A model generated the notes under the pieces. It was given only the letters and a program-made list of their open reading frames with translations, was not told where the DNA came from and searched no databases. A program made the translations under genes and the position numbers. DNA of 64,000 nucleotides, taken from NCBI RefSeq assembly GCF_010015585.1, contig NW_022985068.1, forward strand, positions 62,001 through 126,000. The letters are read 5' to 3'. Shown in pieces: positions 15,001-25,038 of this stretch; positions within the stretch are counted from its first letter, which is position 1, and the number at the start of each line of letters is the position of its first letter. The stretch comes from Eremomyces bilateralis CBS 781.70 (taxonomy: Eukaryota > Ascomycota > Dothideomycetes > Eremomycetales > Eremomycetaceae).

Positions 15001-18000
15001 TGCAGAGACAAACACTACGCAAGAAGCAGCTGCAATTGAACCGGAGGATCGGGCAGTCCTAGCTGATAATTCGGTCGGAGATCTTCACGACCCCTCTACC
15101 TCTCAGAAATATGAACTCGAGAATCCGGTGGAGGTATCAAATCAGGAACTGGAGAAGACGACTGCAACGACACACGACCCCCCTTCTACGCCTCGGGATA
15201 TCGAGTCCTCATCTACGCCAACGGGGCGGCGAATAAAACCAATGCGCAAGCCAAGCACGAAAGGCAAGAAGGGAAAGAGAGGCAGCACACTGCCGTGGGA
15301 GGAGCAAGAGGAGCGATCGGGAACTCGAGGCGAGATTAGCGGAGCATTGGGAGCAGGGTTGGGAATTGCATCTGCAACCGCACTGAAGGGCATGGCAAGG
15401 AAAAGTCAAGATAGTTCAACCCAAGACCAGGAGAACGAGGAGCTCGGTGAACATGGCATCGAGACGAGAGATTTTGCTGCAGCCATAGATTCCCCGCAGC
15501 GGCAATCACCTTCCGCCGCAGGAGCACGACAGACAAGCGTTGTTTCATCGGTATCCCCTAACCTTGAAAGGGTCAAGCGGAAAGCCGCGGCAAATACAGC
15601 TGAGCCTCCATCGAAGGCCCATCACATATGGGATATTCGCGACTACGTTCAGGAACCAACATGGGCATCCCCACAAGAGCATCGTGACAGTGCTGTCCAC
15701 ATTGGCGGGTCACCCCAGACAAAGAGCCTGCCATTGATGCCGGATACAACGAGAGACAGTGGCTATCACGATACACCGATTCTTCTGCCACCTGAGCACC
15801 ATGCACCCAGGAGTGTAGATACTCACGAGAGCACTCCGCCCCTATCCAGCAACATGCCTAGCTCGAAGGAGCAGCTTCAGGGTTCTGACGAAGTTGGATC
15901 GGATTGGGAAGTCTCGGCTCATCCAACACTAGTTGATGAATTGCAAAGAGACATGGTACCTCCCCGCAGCCGTCCGGTATCCCTCGCGGAGGGTACTGCT
16001 CCCCCTTCTACCTTCACATCACCAATGGATGCTACCACGAAGGCTAGAACTTCGTACCTTTTCAGCTCCTCTCCTTCGATCAGAGATACTCCTATACGCC
16101 GACCAAGGACGCCGGATGAGTCAAGACAAGCTATCCCAGATGAGGATCTGACACCATCCATTGCTGGTAGAACTCCAACCAGTCCTTCTGATACCGGAGC
16201 CTTGTCAATGGCACCCCGTGGTTCAGGCGATCAATCAAGCCCGTCTCCTTTCGGTACTGGATCAAGCATGCGATCGCTTGGAAGAGACTCAACGATGACT
16301 CCATCAAGGAACCTTGCAACGATCGAGGAGCAGGGCTCTGAGCCGGGTTCGTCTCCATTGAGCCACAAGGCCCAACGCACATCTCCTCCAGAGGCCAGTC
16401 TTCATCACCGATTCCGATCTCTATCACCACCCGAACATGCAAGTCCTGATCATGAACATAGAGATTCCGCTGGTCTTGACCATGTCTTGGCTCAATCCCC
16501 TCGTTCGCCTCACACTCTTGATCTCCCAGCAGACTCGGCTCGTTCTTTAGGATCCCCGTCACTACAATCTCCAAGGGATCTTCGATCACCTCCTCCAAGC
16601 AGCGAGAGATCCATAGCCGTCAATCGACTTCGTAGTCCTTTACATTCAGGAACAAGAACCCCTGACTCCGCAGGACAACGACGACCGTTGAGTGCAATGA
16701 GCGCTCACAGCCACCACAGCCACGGCTCCAACCAATCACTTAGGCGCACGGACCGCAGTTTGTCAGGTGATCTCCGAATCGCCAGCCGCCTTAGTGAAAC
16801 CCAAGAACCTGGCGCGACAAGAGGTTCAACACCTGCACCCATTCACTCCGCGCCGTTGTCGCTTTTGGGCATCGCGGCGCAGGATCAGGATTCGCCTCGT
16901 AACATTTCACCTCCAGGATTTGGCGAAGCCGGTCCGTCCGATTATGACAAGTTCAGTGAAGTGAGCGACAAGGGCAAGAATCGCGCTGTTGCCAACGCGA
17001 TGGGTGATGTTTTCGTGAGTATAGCTCTCTCCTACCACCATAATGCTTCCATCTTCGGATATGCTCGGGGATGATGCAACTTATCTAGCAACTGAGTTGA
17101 TAGCTGACATTGCTCGCTCTACAGGAAGGCTATGGCGAGGCCCCAAGGTCGCCAATGTCACCGACTGGTCGTGCACCGACCCTCCGAAAACGACAATCCC
17201 TTCTCATTACAGACCTACAATCACAACTTGACCGAGTGGCCGCCGAAAATCGAAACTTACAAGATGCCCAACTCCGAGCCGAACACGGCATTGAGGAGGC
17301 TCGAGCGGAAGCTGAAGCTGGGGCCGCCGCCATTGCGCGGGTGAAAGAGGCGGTAACAGAGAGGGAAATACAGTTAAGGTCAAAAGAGGAGGAGCTGGTC
17401 GATCTTAGGTCGATGGTGGATGAGTTCAAGGAGGAAGTGGAAAGGCTCACAGGAGACAATGAGGACTTGGCCATTGCAAACAGAAATCTTGCGGAGGATG
17501 TCAATGGTCGCTATGCGACTCTCCAGGAAGAGACCAGACAGAAGGACATGGAAATCAGGAAGATCAGGTCGGAGCATGCGGAGCTTACGGCAGGGATGGC
17601 GTTGGTTGTTCGACAACAGATCGACTCGGCCTTGGAGCAAAAGGACCAACAACTGGCAGAAGTGCAGGCGGAACTGGATCAAGCAAGGGAACAAGTCAGA
17701 CAACTTCAACACCAGTTGCTCAACTCGACTCAAACAGAAGACTTCCTCAAGGTCCGAGATGATGATTACTTCGACATGGCTTGTCAGCAGCTCTGCGACC
17801 ATGTCCGATCATGGGTGATGAGGTTCTCGAAGAACTCTGATACAAGACAATGCAGGTTAACATCGGATCTACGCGACGAACGGCTCGAGACAAGAGTCGA
17901 CAATGCCGTTCTCGATGGATCCGATGTCGACATCTTGCTCGCAGATCGGGTCAAGAGGCGAGACGTCTTCATGAGCGTTGTGATGAGCATGATTTGGGAG

Positions 18001-18715
18001 TTCGTATTCATGCGATACCTCTTCGGGTTGGATCAGTCGCAACGAAAGAAACTCAAGAGCCTCGAGCAACTGTTGACCGAAGTCGGTATGTGTTGCTTGG
18101 ATCCATCTTATAGTGAAAGTTTGCTAACATTCTCTAGGTCCTCGAAGCGCCGTCGCTCAATGGCGCGCAATTACACTCACCCTTCTCGCTCGTCGACCCG
18201 CGTTCATCTCACAACGCGACCAAGACACATCTGCTGTTGCAGGAGAGGTCTTCTCAACCCTCAGCAAACTCCTCCCGCCACCTTCGGAGAAGTCCATGCA
18301 ACTTCAAGACTCTCTTCAAGTCGTGCTGCGACTCGCTGTCGCCCTTGCCATCGAGATGCGGACGCAGCGAGCTGAATACATCATGCTACCGCCTCTCCAA
18401 CCAGAATACGACACTCACGGCGATCTGAAAGAGAAGATCCGATTCAATGCTGCGCTCATGAATGAGCGGAGTGGAGAAAATGCTAGCAATGATGACCTCG
18501 AAGCTAGGGGCGCCGTGGTCAAGATTGTGCTTTTCCCGCTCGTCGTCAAGAAAGGAGATGATAGTGGGGAGGGCGAAGACGAAATCGTCATCTGCCCAGC
18601 GCAAGTGCTAGTGGCTCGTCCGCCAACCGGGAAGAAGGTTGTCCGTATGCTCAGTACAGTGATGGACATCGATGCGCCGAGTGTCAGTGCTATGGGCGAA
18701 GGAAGCATCGCATAG
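1..18715 (+). CDS. Giant involucrin-repeat-type protein, probable leashin (LAH) relative; 5' partial
   Basis: Exons <2..17014, 17125..18085 and 18138..18715, with introns of 110 bp (phase 0) and 52 bp (phase 1). The frame is open from the window edge; the ATG at 59 is only the first visible Met, and upstream codons read as similar Ser/Gly/Pro-rich protein, so the true start is probably outside. At least ~6,180 residues. In order: Gly/Ala-rich segments alternating with Arg-Ser-rich tracts; a Cys pair (YCFDP) near nt 1010; a long Glu/Arg charged helix (nt 3050-3560); about two dozen KKSKKDKKK-like basic modules in acidic linkers (nt 5200-15300); Ser/Pro-rich stretch; coiled coil (nt 17200-17760); conserved C-terminal domain (DGSDVD, RTQRAEYIMLPPLQP). 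The C-terminal domain matches my memory of Aspergillus 'involucrin repeat proteins'. Giant size, non-conserved repetitive middle and conserved ends resemble leashin, the Woronin-body tether. The gene model is strong; the leashin role is an inference. Confidence 0.85.
4364..4432 (+). repeat. 15-bp coding microsatellite (TTAEP repeat)
   Basis: Four perfect 15-bp units (ACAACCGCTGAACCC) and a partial fifth encode TTAEP repeats inside the giant protein. Every unit is a whole number of codons, so copy-number change leaves the frame intact. Confidence 0.9.
8730..11215 (+). repeat. Array of basic KKSKKDKKKAKR modules in acidic linkers
   Basis: Inside the giant protein, a module of acidic linker, short hydrophobic patch (PFxxxSG), KKSKKDKKKAKRQS-like basic block, then (F/L)(D/E)E recurs roughly every 160-220 bp, with a few longer gaps. 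More scattered copies lie on both sides (nt 5230-8580 and 11460-15270). Most copies are diverged in DNA, so the module is old. The basic blocks could bind membrane, RNA or acidic partners, or serve as nuclear-localisation-like signals; the sequence does not decide. Confidence 0.85.
10448..10890 (+). repeat. Near-identical 66-codon tandem duplication
   Basis: Two consecutive units of 198 and 195 bp start at 10448 and 10646, and a third partial unit starts at 10841. The first two are almost identical at the DNA level, differing by one GAG codon (QQEEVEG versus QQEVEG) and a few bases. This is a recent unequal-crossover or slippage product within the older module array. Confidence 0.9.
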
Positions 18716-19378
18716 AGCTCCTGTTCTATACTAGAATCATTCCCTTTTTTCTGTCCATAATTCCAAAACGGCAGGGTATGGTGGAGGCGTTCGGACTTTT
18801 CTATTCTTTCATGTTTTCTGATGAGCGAATACTTCACTTCTACATGTATAATAACGGCGCTTCACGATGACGACGTCGACGGCCTTCTTGTGCTAGACTA
18901 GTTCTCTTTTTCAATTCAAACATGTTCATGAATCATTCACGTACAACACTTCTTCCTGGCTTCCAGACTCGAAAGTCAATACACCTGTGCAGTGACGTAC
19001 CGTATTCCGAGACTGTCATACAACCTAAGCCTCAACTTCCAGCCCCCATTGCACATGAAGCAACAGCACCCAATATGATAACTGCGCCTCAAACTCCGCC
19101 TCCCTGGGTGTGCTGATTTCGCACGACAATGATCACAGTATAAATATTTAATGTCCTCCGATTTTCCTAATCTTGCCGGAGTTTAATAATGTTTCATGCC
19201 TGTAAGCAAGTCTACTCGCGTCGCTGTCCAGTCCAAAGTCACATCCTCAAGCAAGTAGCCGTCCGACCCAATATCGATTTTCCTTCTATCACTTCTCTCT
19301 TCGTCAGAGTTTACTTTAAGTCTATCACAATAATCTTCAAGCACCCAGAAAGCTCAAACTATATCTCCCTTTCTCAAC
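18716..19378. other. Intergenic region, no gene seen
   Basis: Contains the 3' flank of the giant gene and the promoter side of the small gene at 19379. Pyrimidine-rich stretches near 19290-19375 are typical upstream of fungal starts. No conserved protein or RNA was recognised. Confidence 0.5.
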
Positions 19379-19654
19379 ATGTGTCTCTTCACGACATCAC
19401 GCGACCGGGACTACCTCCCTCCACCACGTCGCGAATCACACTACACAGCCCATCCAGGCTACTCTTCATCCATCCGCGTCGCCCGAATTCCACGAGACCC
19501 ACACCGGCGGAGCTATGAGTACGATCTTGTGCGGCCGGACAGCCGGAGGAGCGTACGAAGCATTCCATTGATAGAATATCGAGACAGCCGTAGCAGTCAT
19601 GGCAGCCACGGACATCACCATCATCACTATGATCGGGTCATCATCAGAGATTGA
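19379..19654 (+). CDS. Small Arg/His-rich hypothetical protein
   Basis: Single-exon frame of 91 residues with an ATG in a favourable context (CAAC before the ATG, purine at -4/-3). The product is basic and rich in Arg, Ser, Tyr and His. It begins MCLFTTSRDRDYLPPPRR and ends with a run of five His followed by YDRVIIRD. No signal peptide, membrane segment or known domain is visible. Short Arg/Tyr-rich proteins beginning MC(L/Y) are common unnamed proteins in filamentous ascomycetes, which is the only family hint. It lies 663 bp downstream of the giant gene on the same strand. It could be a chance frame, but the composition is even and the start context good. No function is proposed. Confidence 0.5.
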   Translation: MCLFTTSRDRDYLPPPRRESHYTAHPGYSSSIRVARIPRDPHRRSYEYDLVRPDSRRSVRSIPLIEYRDSRSSHGSHGHHHHHYDRVIIRD

Positions 19655-20788
19655 GACTGGTTTAATTGACAGCAAGATCACTGCGTGGATTTATTATGAT
19701 AGCGGGAGGAGATGGATCCTCGAAGGTGAAGCGCATGGCGCCTAGCTGGTGATTTGATTTATGGGTTCTGGATGTTATGATTGATGACTTTGTACGGAAT
19801 ATGACCCCACAGATCACGAATTACGGCTCTGAGCGAATTCCGTTGCATTGGCTGCTATAAGAGGACGTCGATGTACAACAATAGTAGACTAGATATCTAT
19901 TAATAGCTTCTGCTTATTAGTTAACTATCCATTATTTAAATACAGTAGTTAACTAGTTATATCGAGTCAGATACTACTAGCAGAGGAGCGATTCTGCTAA
20001 CTACCTCAGATGCCCTAAGTGGTTATATAACAGGGTGTCGAAATCTCCAGACCATTATTCTCCGCACGTTACCTCTCCTGAGATATAAAATGCTGTCTTA
20101 GACTCATTCATTGCCATTACGGAAGTCGATATTTACTACTCTCCCTGAATGTAATAGGAGGAAGCCGCCGGAGGTGACAGACCATCAATCCAGTCTCCAG
20201 AACGCTGCCGCCACGCATGGTACTATGATTATCACGATCCAAACTTCCTAGCTTCCAACATTTCCTCATCCAATAATCATCTATCAACTGGATAAATAGT
20301 TGCCACTTACCTACTCCCCTCTGGCAACTATTACTCAGGTTAGCAGTCTGCACTTCATAAACCACCACGTGCCAACTTGTACCTGTATTGATCCTCGGCA
20401 TGTCCCAACCCCACCTCTCCGCACGCTATGACGCCTAATCTGGGGACGGTCGAGAGACCGAACTGGTGTTAGAGTTGACTCGATCCAGGCGACTCTCTCG
20501 GCGTCCAGGACAGGCGTCCCGGACATGCGACCGTGATTATGGGGGTGCATCGTCCAGCGATTGGCACCAGCTGAATTGCATGTGGTTGTCATGTCTTTGT
20601 GAAATAGCCGGTTGAGTGGGCGTTGGGACTTGGCTACTTGGGAGATTTCACAGTATTTACCTTGTACTACGGCCTTGCTACTCTTCATCTTCACTAATAC
20701 TCTAGCACCTTTGCTGAACTAACTTCGATTCTGTGACCGTCTGATTCTGCGAAACTACTTTTATAACCCCTTGTAAACCAAAGACGAG
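19655..20788. other. Intergenic region with AT-rich core
   Basis: About 1.1 kb without a supported gene. The stretch around 19860-20000 is clearly AT-rich and contains the palindrome-like AGTTAACTAGTTA near 19945, which resembles the rebuilt target site of the transposon at 32866. The segment just before 20789 is the promoter side of the dehydrogenase gene. Confidence 0.5.
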
Positions 20789-21983
20789 ATGCCTATCCGA
20801 AGCAACTGGAGCCTTGCGCGCGAGGGTAAGCCTCTCCCACTCACGAGAAATGCCTTTTACGACCCAAGCGCTCATATATCGACACAGGAATTACCTTCGA
20901 CACGGTCGTCAATCTCATCACGAGCACCGCCCTGAACCCTCATCTGACTCTCCCACTCTACCTCCTGGGCAAGTATACTGCCAAAGGACAAGAGATCGCT
21001 GGTCAGAATGGGAAGATATTCGACCGGCTGAAGATCGCCCTTGCCATTGGGGCGATTCGCGCCGCCAGTTCATGGCTTGACAAGGCTGTGCTGAACAACT
21101 TCAAGAGCGACGTTTACGACTGGAACAAGGAGGTTGTCGTCGTTACTGGTGGCAGCGATGGCATTGGCAAGATTGTCACGCTCTTGCTCGCCGAGAAGGG
21201 CATTAAAGTCGCGGTTCTTGATATCCAACCACTCACATTCACCGGTACGTAGCGCCTCTCGAAAATTGAGTTGTCGCGCAGCGCTAACCATAGCAAACAG
21301 CGCCGCGAAACGTCCACTACTTCAATTGCGATTTGGCCAACGCCAGCGCCATCACGGAGACTGCGCAAGAGATCACCGCCAAGCTCGGTGCCCCCACCGT
21401 CCTGATCAACAACGCTGGCTTCGCCCGCAAGCAGAGCATTGTCGAGTCCAGCCCCAAAGCTGTCGACCTTACGTTCGCCATCAACACCGTGGCTCACTAC
21501 CATCTCGCGCGGGAATTCCTCCCCTCCATGATCAAGAACAACCACGGCATGGTCGTCACCGTCGCATCGCTGGCTGGCCACGTCACTGCGCCGAATATGG
21601 TCGACTACGCCGCGTCCAAGGCCGCTGCAGTTGCGTTCCACGAGGGTCTGTCGGCGGAGATCCCAACCCTGTACAAGGCGCCGAAGATCAGGACTGTCCT
21701 CGTCTGCCAGGGTTACACCAAGACCCCTCTCTTCGAGGGCTTCGCCAAGGGTGACGGCTTCATGCAATACATGCTGTACCCGGAGACCGTGGGAGAGGAG
21801 ATCGCCAAGGCCGTCCTCTCTGGCCGAAGCAATTATATCGTTCTGCCAGCCAACAGCTGGGGAGTGGCAATGAAACTGCGAGCCCTGCCACTTTGGCTCC
21901 AAGGCCACATGCGCAAGGACTTGGTCAAAGTTATGGCACAATTCCGCGGTAGGCAAGTTGAGCAGCCAAGTGAGAAGTCGTAA
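20789..21983 (+). CDS. Short-chain dehydrogenase/reductase (RDH10/17beta-HSD11-like)
   Basis: Exons 20789..20825, 20888..21244 and 21301..21983, with introns of 62 and 56 bp; about 358 residues. The start MPIRSNWSLARE is set by splicing the 37-bp first exon in phase. Classical SDR hallmarks are present: TGGSDGIG for NAD(P) binding near residue 98, NNAG in the core, catalytic Ser in VASLAG near 220, and YAASK with the catalytic Tyr/Lys near 233-237. The ~85-residue N-terminal extension with hydrophobic stretches (LTLPLYLLG, IALAIGAIRAAS) suggests membrane anchoring, as in lipid-droplet or ER members of the SDR16C group, which oxidise retinol- or steroid-like substrates. The substrate here is unknown. 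The closest human relatives are probably RDH10/HSD17B11 types, judged from layout only. Confidence 0.88.
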
Positions 21984-22270
21984 GCTTGGCAGAAAATTCG
22001 CGGAGATTAATCAGGGGTTTATTAATCGTTCGAATGGTGCTGAATTAGTAACATGAGCGTTTCTAACCTTTAAGCGACCGTGGCCGTGGCAGAGGCAGCA
22101 GTTGGTGCACCTCCTTTGCCTGTGGGTGTTTGGCGCACTCCTCTTGTACTATGTGGTTTCTTTCATAGCCGAACTCGATGGAAGTACTTGTTGGTAGTGT
22201 TTCAACTGATTTACGCGAGCAATGAACGCCTCAGACAACGGAACCTGACGTGCAGTGAAATTTCGTGAAT

Positions 22271-24106
22271 TTACGACGACCCCTCGTATTTGTTTCTGAG
22301 GGACTGAAGTGGTACGGCCAATTCAGGGACTCCTCTGACCACCGCAACCTTGTCTATGATATGATCTAGGTCGTTAAGAGACTCCTCCGCGTCGTTGTAT
22401 TTGCGGAACAATGCCCAGAATACCAAACCAGATATGAAGCAAACAGTGCCAATACCAATATATAGCCCGACCAGATTTGGATCGTTTGCAAACGGAGAGA
22501 CCAATGCACCCAGCAGCGAGCCACCAGCAGACGTCAATAAGAAAAGAGACATGATGAATGATTTCATCGAAGCTGGCGCCTTCGTATACGCGAATTCTAA
22601 TCCCGTCACAGATGCAAAGACCTCGGACAGAGCTAAGATCAAGTATGCGGGCGTTTGCAGGGCAACATGAACTTTGTTGTGTAGAATGCTACCGTCGGGT
22701 TGCCGAGCGGCATCGCATTTGAGCGGCGCGCCATAGCATGGTGGTGCAGCGTAGATCTGGTGCTGGACGAACGCGGCGTACGCCATGGCGAGGGAGCCGA
22801 GGAGGAACCCAAGGAATATCCGGGTCATTGGCAGCATGGGAAAGCCGCACCGCCGAAGGAGAGGGTAGCCGACACGGTCGAGGATCGGGATGATGATGAC
22901 GAGAGCCAAAGGGTCGAGATTCTGCATGATGTCGTTGGGGATGCCATGGAGTTCCATTTGTCCGGCTTGGGAAACGAAGTTTGTGAGCAACTGGAGCGGA
23001 GTCAATTGGAGTTGATCTGAGTTGGATAGAATCAGACATACCTGACTGAATACACACCAATACACAGGGTACACGAGAAAGACTTTACAAGCGATGAAGG
23101 CTCGTTTCAACTCCTCAATGAATATGTCATCCCAAGGGGTGTTATATCCTTTACCGACATTCCGCTGGTGAGAGGGCTTTGCGGCATTGATGTCTCCTCC
23201 GTTCCTCAAGGCGATCCATATAGCCTTCCCGCAATGGACGATGACACTGCCTTGAGGCGGACGAACGACATACTTCTTCTTCCCCCCAATAAGGATAACG
23301 AACCCAATACCGAATGCGATCAACGGAAGTAGATACGCAGACCAGAATCCCACATGCTTCTCTAGTGTGGTCGTAAGTGTTGCAGATAACGACCCAATAT
23401 TGATGCAGAGGTAGAAGACCATGTAAATCCGCTGTATAGTTGTCGCTGGATCCACGATAACGCGCTCGCCATTGTTGCGTGTCTTGACATAAGCTCGCGT
23501 TCCACGATACTGCTCAGCAATAAGGGGCGCGACATTCGCTTTGATCCCACCTGTTCCGAGGCCAATGACGATCATCGAGGCAATGAGACCCGGAAGGGCA
23601 ATGCCATGTTCAATGGCGTATGGTAGTGACGTGAAGAATAGAACGACGATCCCAATCATATAGATTATGGAAAAATAGACGATCGTCAGGTATTTCCCCA
23701 GGTATTGATCGGCCACGATCGCCCCAACAATGGGAGTACAATAACACCAGAACTGGAAGAAGTTGAGGATGCCGGTTGCCGACGTCTGTCCCAGCCCCAG
23801 AGCCCCTGGATTACCGTTTGGATCGTTATATTTGTTGCTGATGTAGTTTTGGAACGGACCGCTGAGACCGTAGTACGCAAATCGCTCGCATAGCTCGACT
23901 ATGGCGACGAGAAACGCGCTTTTTGGAAGCGCATCCGGTACCCTTCGGAGTGTGCGCTTCTCAAGGTCGCTGGGCTCACGCCCGTCAATCCCGAACTCCC
24001 CGTCGCTTGGGACATCATTCGAGGACCGGTCGCGGTTTAGGAGTTCATCGACTTCGAGATCTAACTCGGCGTCGCTATCGTCGTCCTCCACTTTTGGGTG
24101 CTGCAT
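22271..24106 (-). CDS. PTR2: Proton-coupled oligopeptide transporter, PTR2/POT family
   Basis: Exons complement(23042..24106) and complement(22271..22990), ~594 residues. The 51-bp intron 22991..23041 (GTATGT...TTGACTCC...CAG) is a multiple of three with no stop, so an unspliced frame stays open; removing it restores the family stretch ...VFSQ-LLTNFVSQAGQM. The start is the ATG of MQHPKVEDD; the frame extends upstream only through non-ATG codons. The ELCERFAYYG motif (ExxERFxYY, proton coupling) is in the first membrane helix. GTGGIKANVAPLIAEQY is the family signature. About twelve membrane helices and an acidic cytosolic N-terminus are expected. The protein imports di- and tripeptides with protons across the plasma membrane. 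Its upstream region contains the inverted-repeat/MITE insertion whose near end is ~315 bp from the start codon. Confidence 0.93.
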   Translation of the reverse strand: MQHPKVEDDDSDAELDLEVDELLNRDRSSNDVPSDGEFGIDGREPSDLEKRTLRRVPDALPKSAFLVAIVELCERFAYYGLSGPFQNYISNKYNDPNGNPGALGLGQTSATGILNFFQFWCYCTPIVGAIVADQYLGKYLTIVYFSIIYMIGIVVLFFTSLPYAIEHGIALPGLIASMIVIGLGTGGIKANVAPLIAEQYRGTRAYVKTRNNGERVIVDPATTIQRIYMVFYLCINIGSLSATLTTTLEKHVGFWSAYLLPLIAFGIGFVILIGGKKKYVVRPPQGSVIVHCGKAIWIALRNGGDINAAKPSHQRNVGKGYNTPWDDIFIEELKRAFIACKVFLVYPVYWCVFSQVCLILSNSDQLQLTPLQLLTNFVSQAGQMELHGIPNDIMQNLDPLALVIIIPILDRVGYPLLRRCGFPMLPMTRIFLGFLLGSLAMAYAAFVQHQIYAAPPCYGAPLKCDAARQPDGSILHNKVHVALQTPAYLILALSEVFASVTGLEFAYTKAPASMKSFIMSLFLLTSAGGSLLGALVSPFANDPNLVGLYIGIGTVCFISGLVFWALFRKYNDAEESLNDLDHIIDKVAVVRGVPELAVPLQSLRNKYEGSS

Positions 24107-24421
24107 CGTAGCTCGGGTGTCATGTTGGGATGTGCTGCTCAATGTCAGAGGGGGCGGATGTTTTAAATAGGTGGAAATCAGACCTGGCACTGGAACTTTC
24201 GGCGTATCCACGTGTAACACTTCTAGTACTCATCTCAATGTTTAACCGAATATCATCGGCGGATTGCTTGGCTAAGTAGCTGGTGTACCATGCAGTCCAT
24301 ACTCGAGGACGACCACTTCAGAACCCTTTCCTCAAGTATTTGTTCGGTGAAGGCAATTGCCTTGGTTTGGACGGAAAGGGCGTCTCAGCGTCATTCTATG
24401 CCCAGAATGTCTATTGAGAAC

Positions 24422-24994
24422 TGTCGCACGTGATGTGATAAAATGGTTGGGAGTGAGGTGCTGTTGTTTCAGCAGCGAAGTTGTTGTCTTGTGTAAGTTG
24501 TGTGTAAGTTGTGTGTTCTAGTGTCGCAGGCCAAGGCATGAGCCAGGGTGGCTATTTAGGCAAATACAAGCCATTCCGGCTTTGTCCCCACTTTTGAGTG
24601 ATTCGGGCTGGCTCGTTTCCACCTTGTATCTCTTCATACAAAATCGCATATCAGAAACCAAGAAGTTATGGTAGGCTAGAGGTGAAGAAAGTTTGGCTCG
24701 TACCGGCTTGCAGGCCGAGTCAATTATAAGCCGTTAATTCAGGGTCCAAATACAGTTTACACAGGCCGACCCGGCTTAAATAGCCACCCTGGCATGAGCT
24801 CTAGGAGTCCAAGGCTACAAACTGCATTAATAATCTTGCCGTGACTCTCGTATATTTGTAGGGCCGGGGGACCAGGCATTCAGCTAGAACACACAACTTA
24901 CACACAATTTACACACAACTTACACAATACAACAACTTCGCTGCTGGAACAACAGCACCTCACTCCCAACCATTTTAGCACATCACGTGCGACA
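24422..24994. repeat. Long inverted repeat (foldback-like element)
   Basis: The left arm 24422..24521 (100 nt) and right arm 24884..24994 (111 nt) are reverse complements with about three mismatches and one 11-nt length difference. Outer ends begin TGTCGCACGTGATGTG; inner ends finish GTGTTCTAG. Each arm contains a small GTGTAAGTTGT-like minisatellite, and the extra 11 nt in the right arm is one more unit. Without the hAT MITE the loop is only ~105 bp. I found no clear target-site duplication, so it may be a foldback/MITE family or a local inverted duplication. Confidence 0.85.
24544..24791. mobile_element. hAT-type MITE, 248 bp, nested in the inverted repeat
   Basis: Perfect 15-bp terminal inverted repeats CAGGGTGGCTATTTA are flanked by an exact 8-bp direct repeat GCATGAGC (24536-24543 and 24792-24799). 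An 8-bp target duplication and CA...TG termini are diagnostic of the hAT superfamily. No coding capacity, so it is non-autonomous. It sits in the loop of the long inverted repeat and therefore inserted after it. The perfect target duplication suggests a fairly recent event. Confidence 0.88.
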
Positions 24995-25038
24995 TCTAGG
25001 CCGCAAGACAGTAAGCTGACGGAGGATTCCATAGATCG

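Noticed and set aside
16131-16598. Minus-strand 155-codon frame inside the giant gene
   Set aside because: Shadow of the coding strand; no start context or domain.
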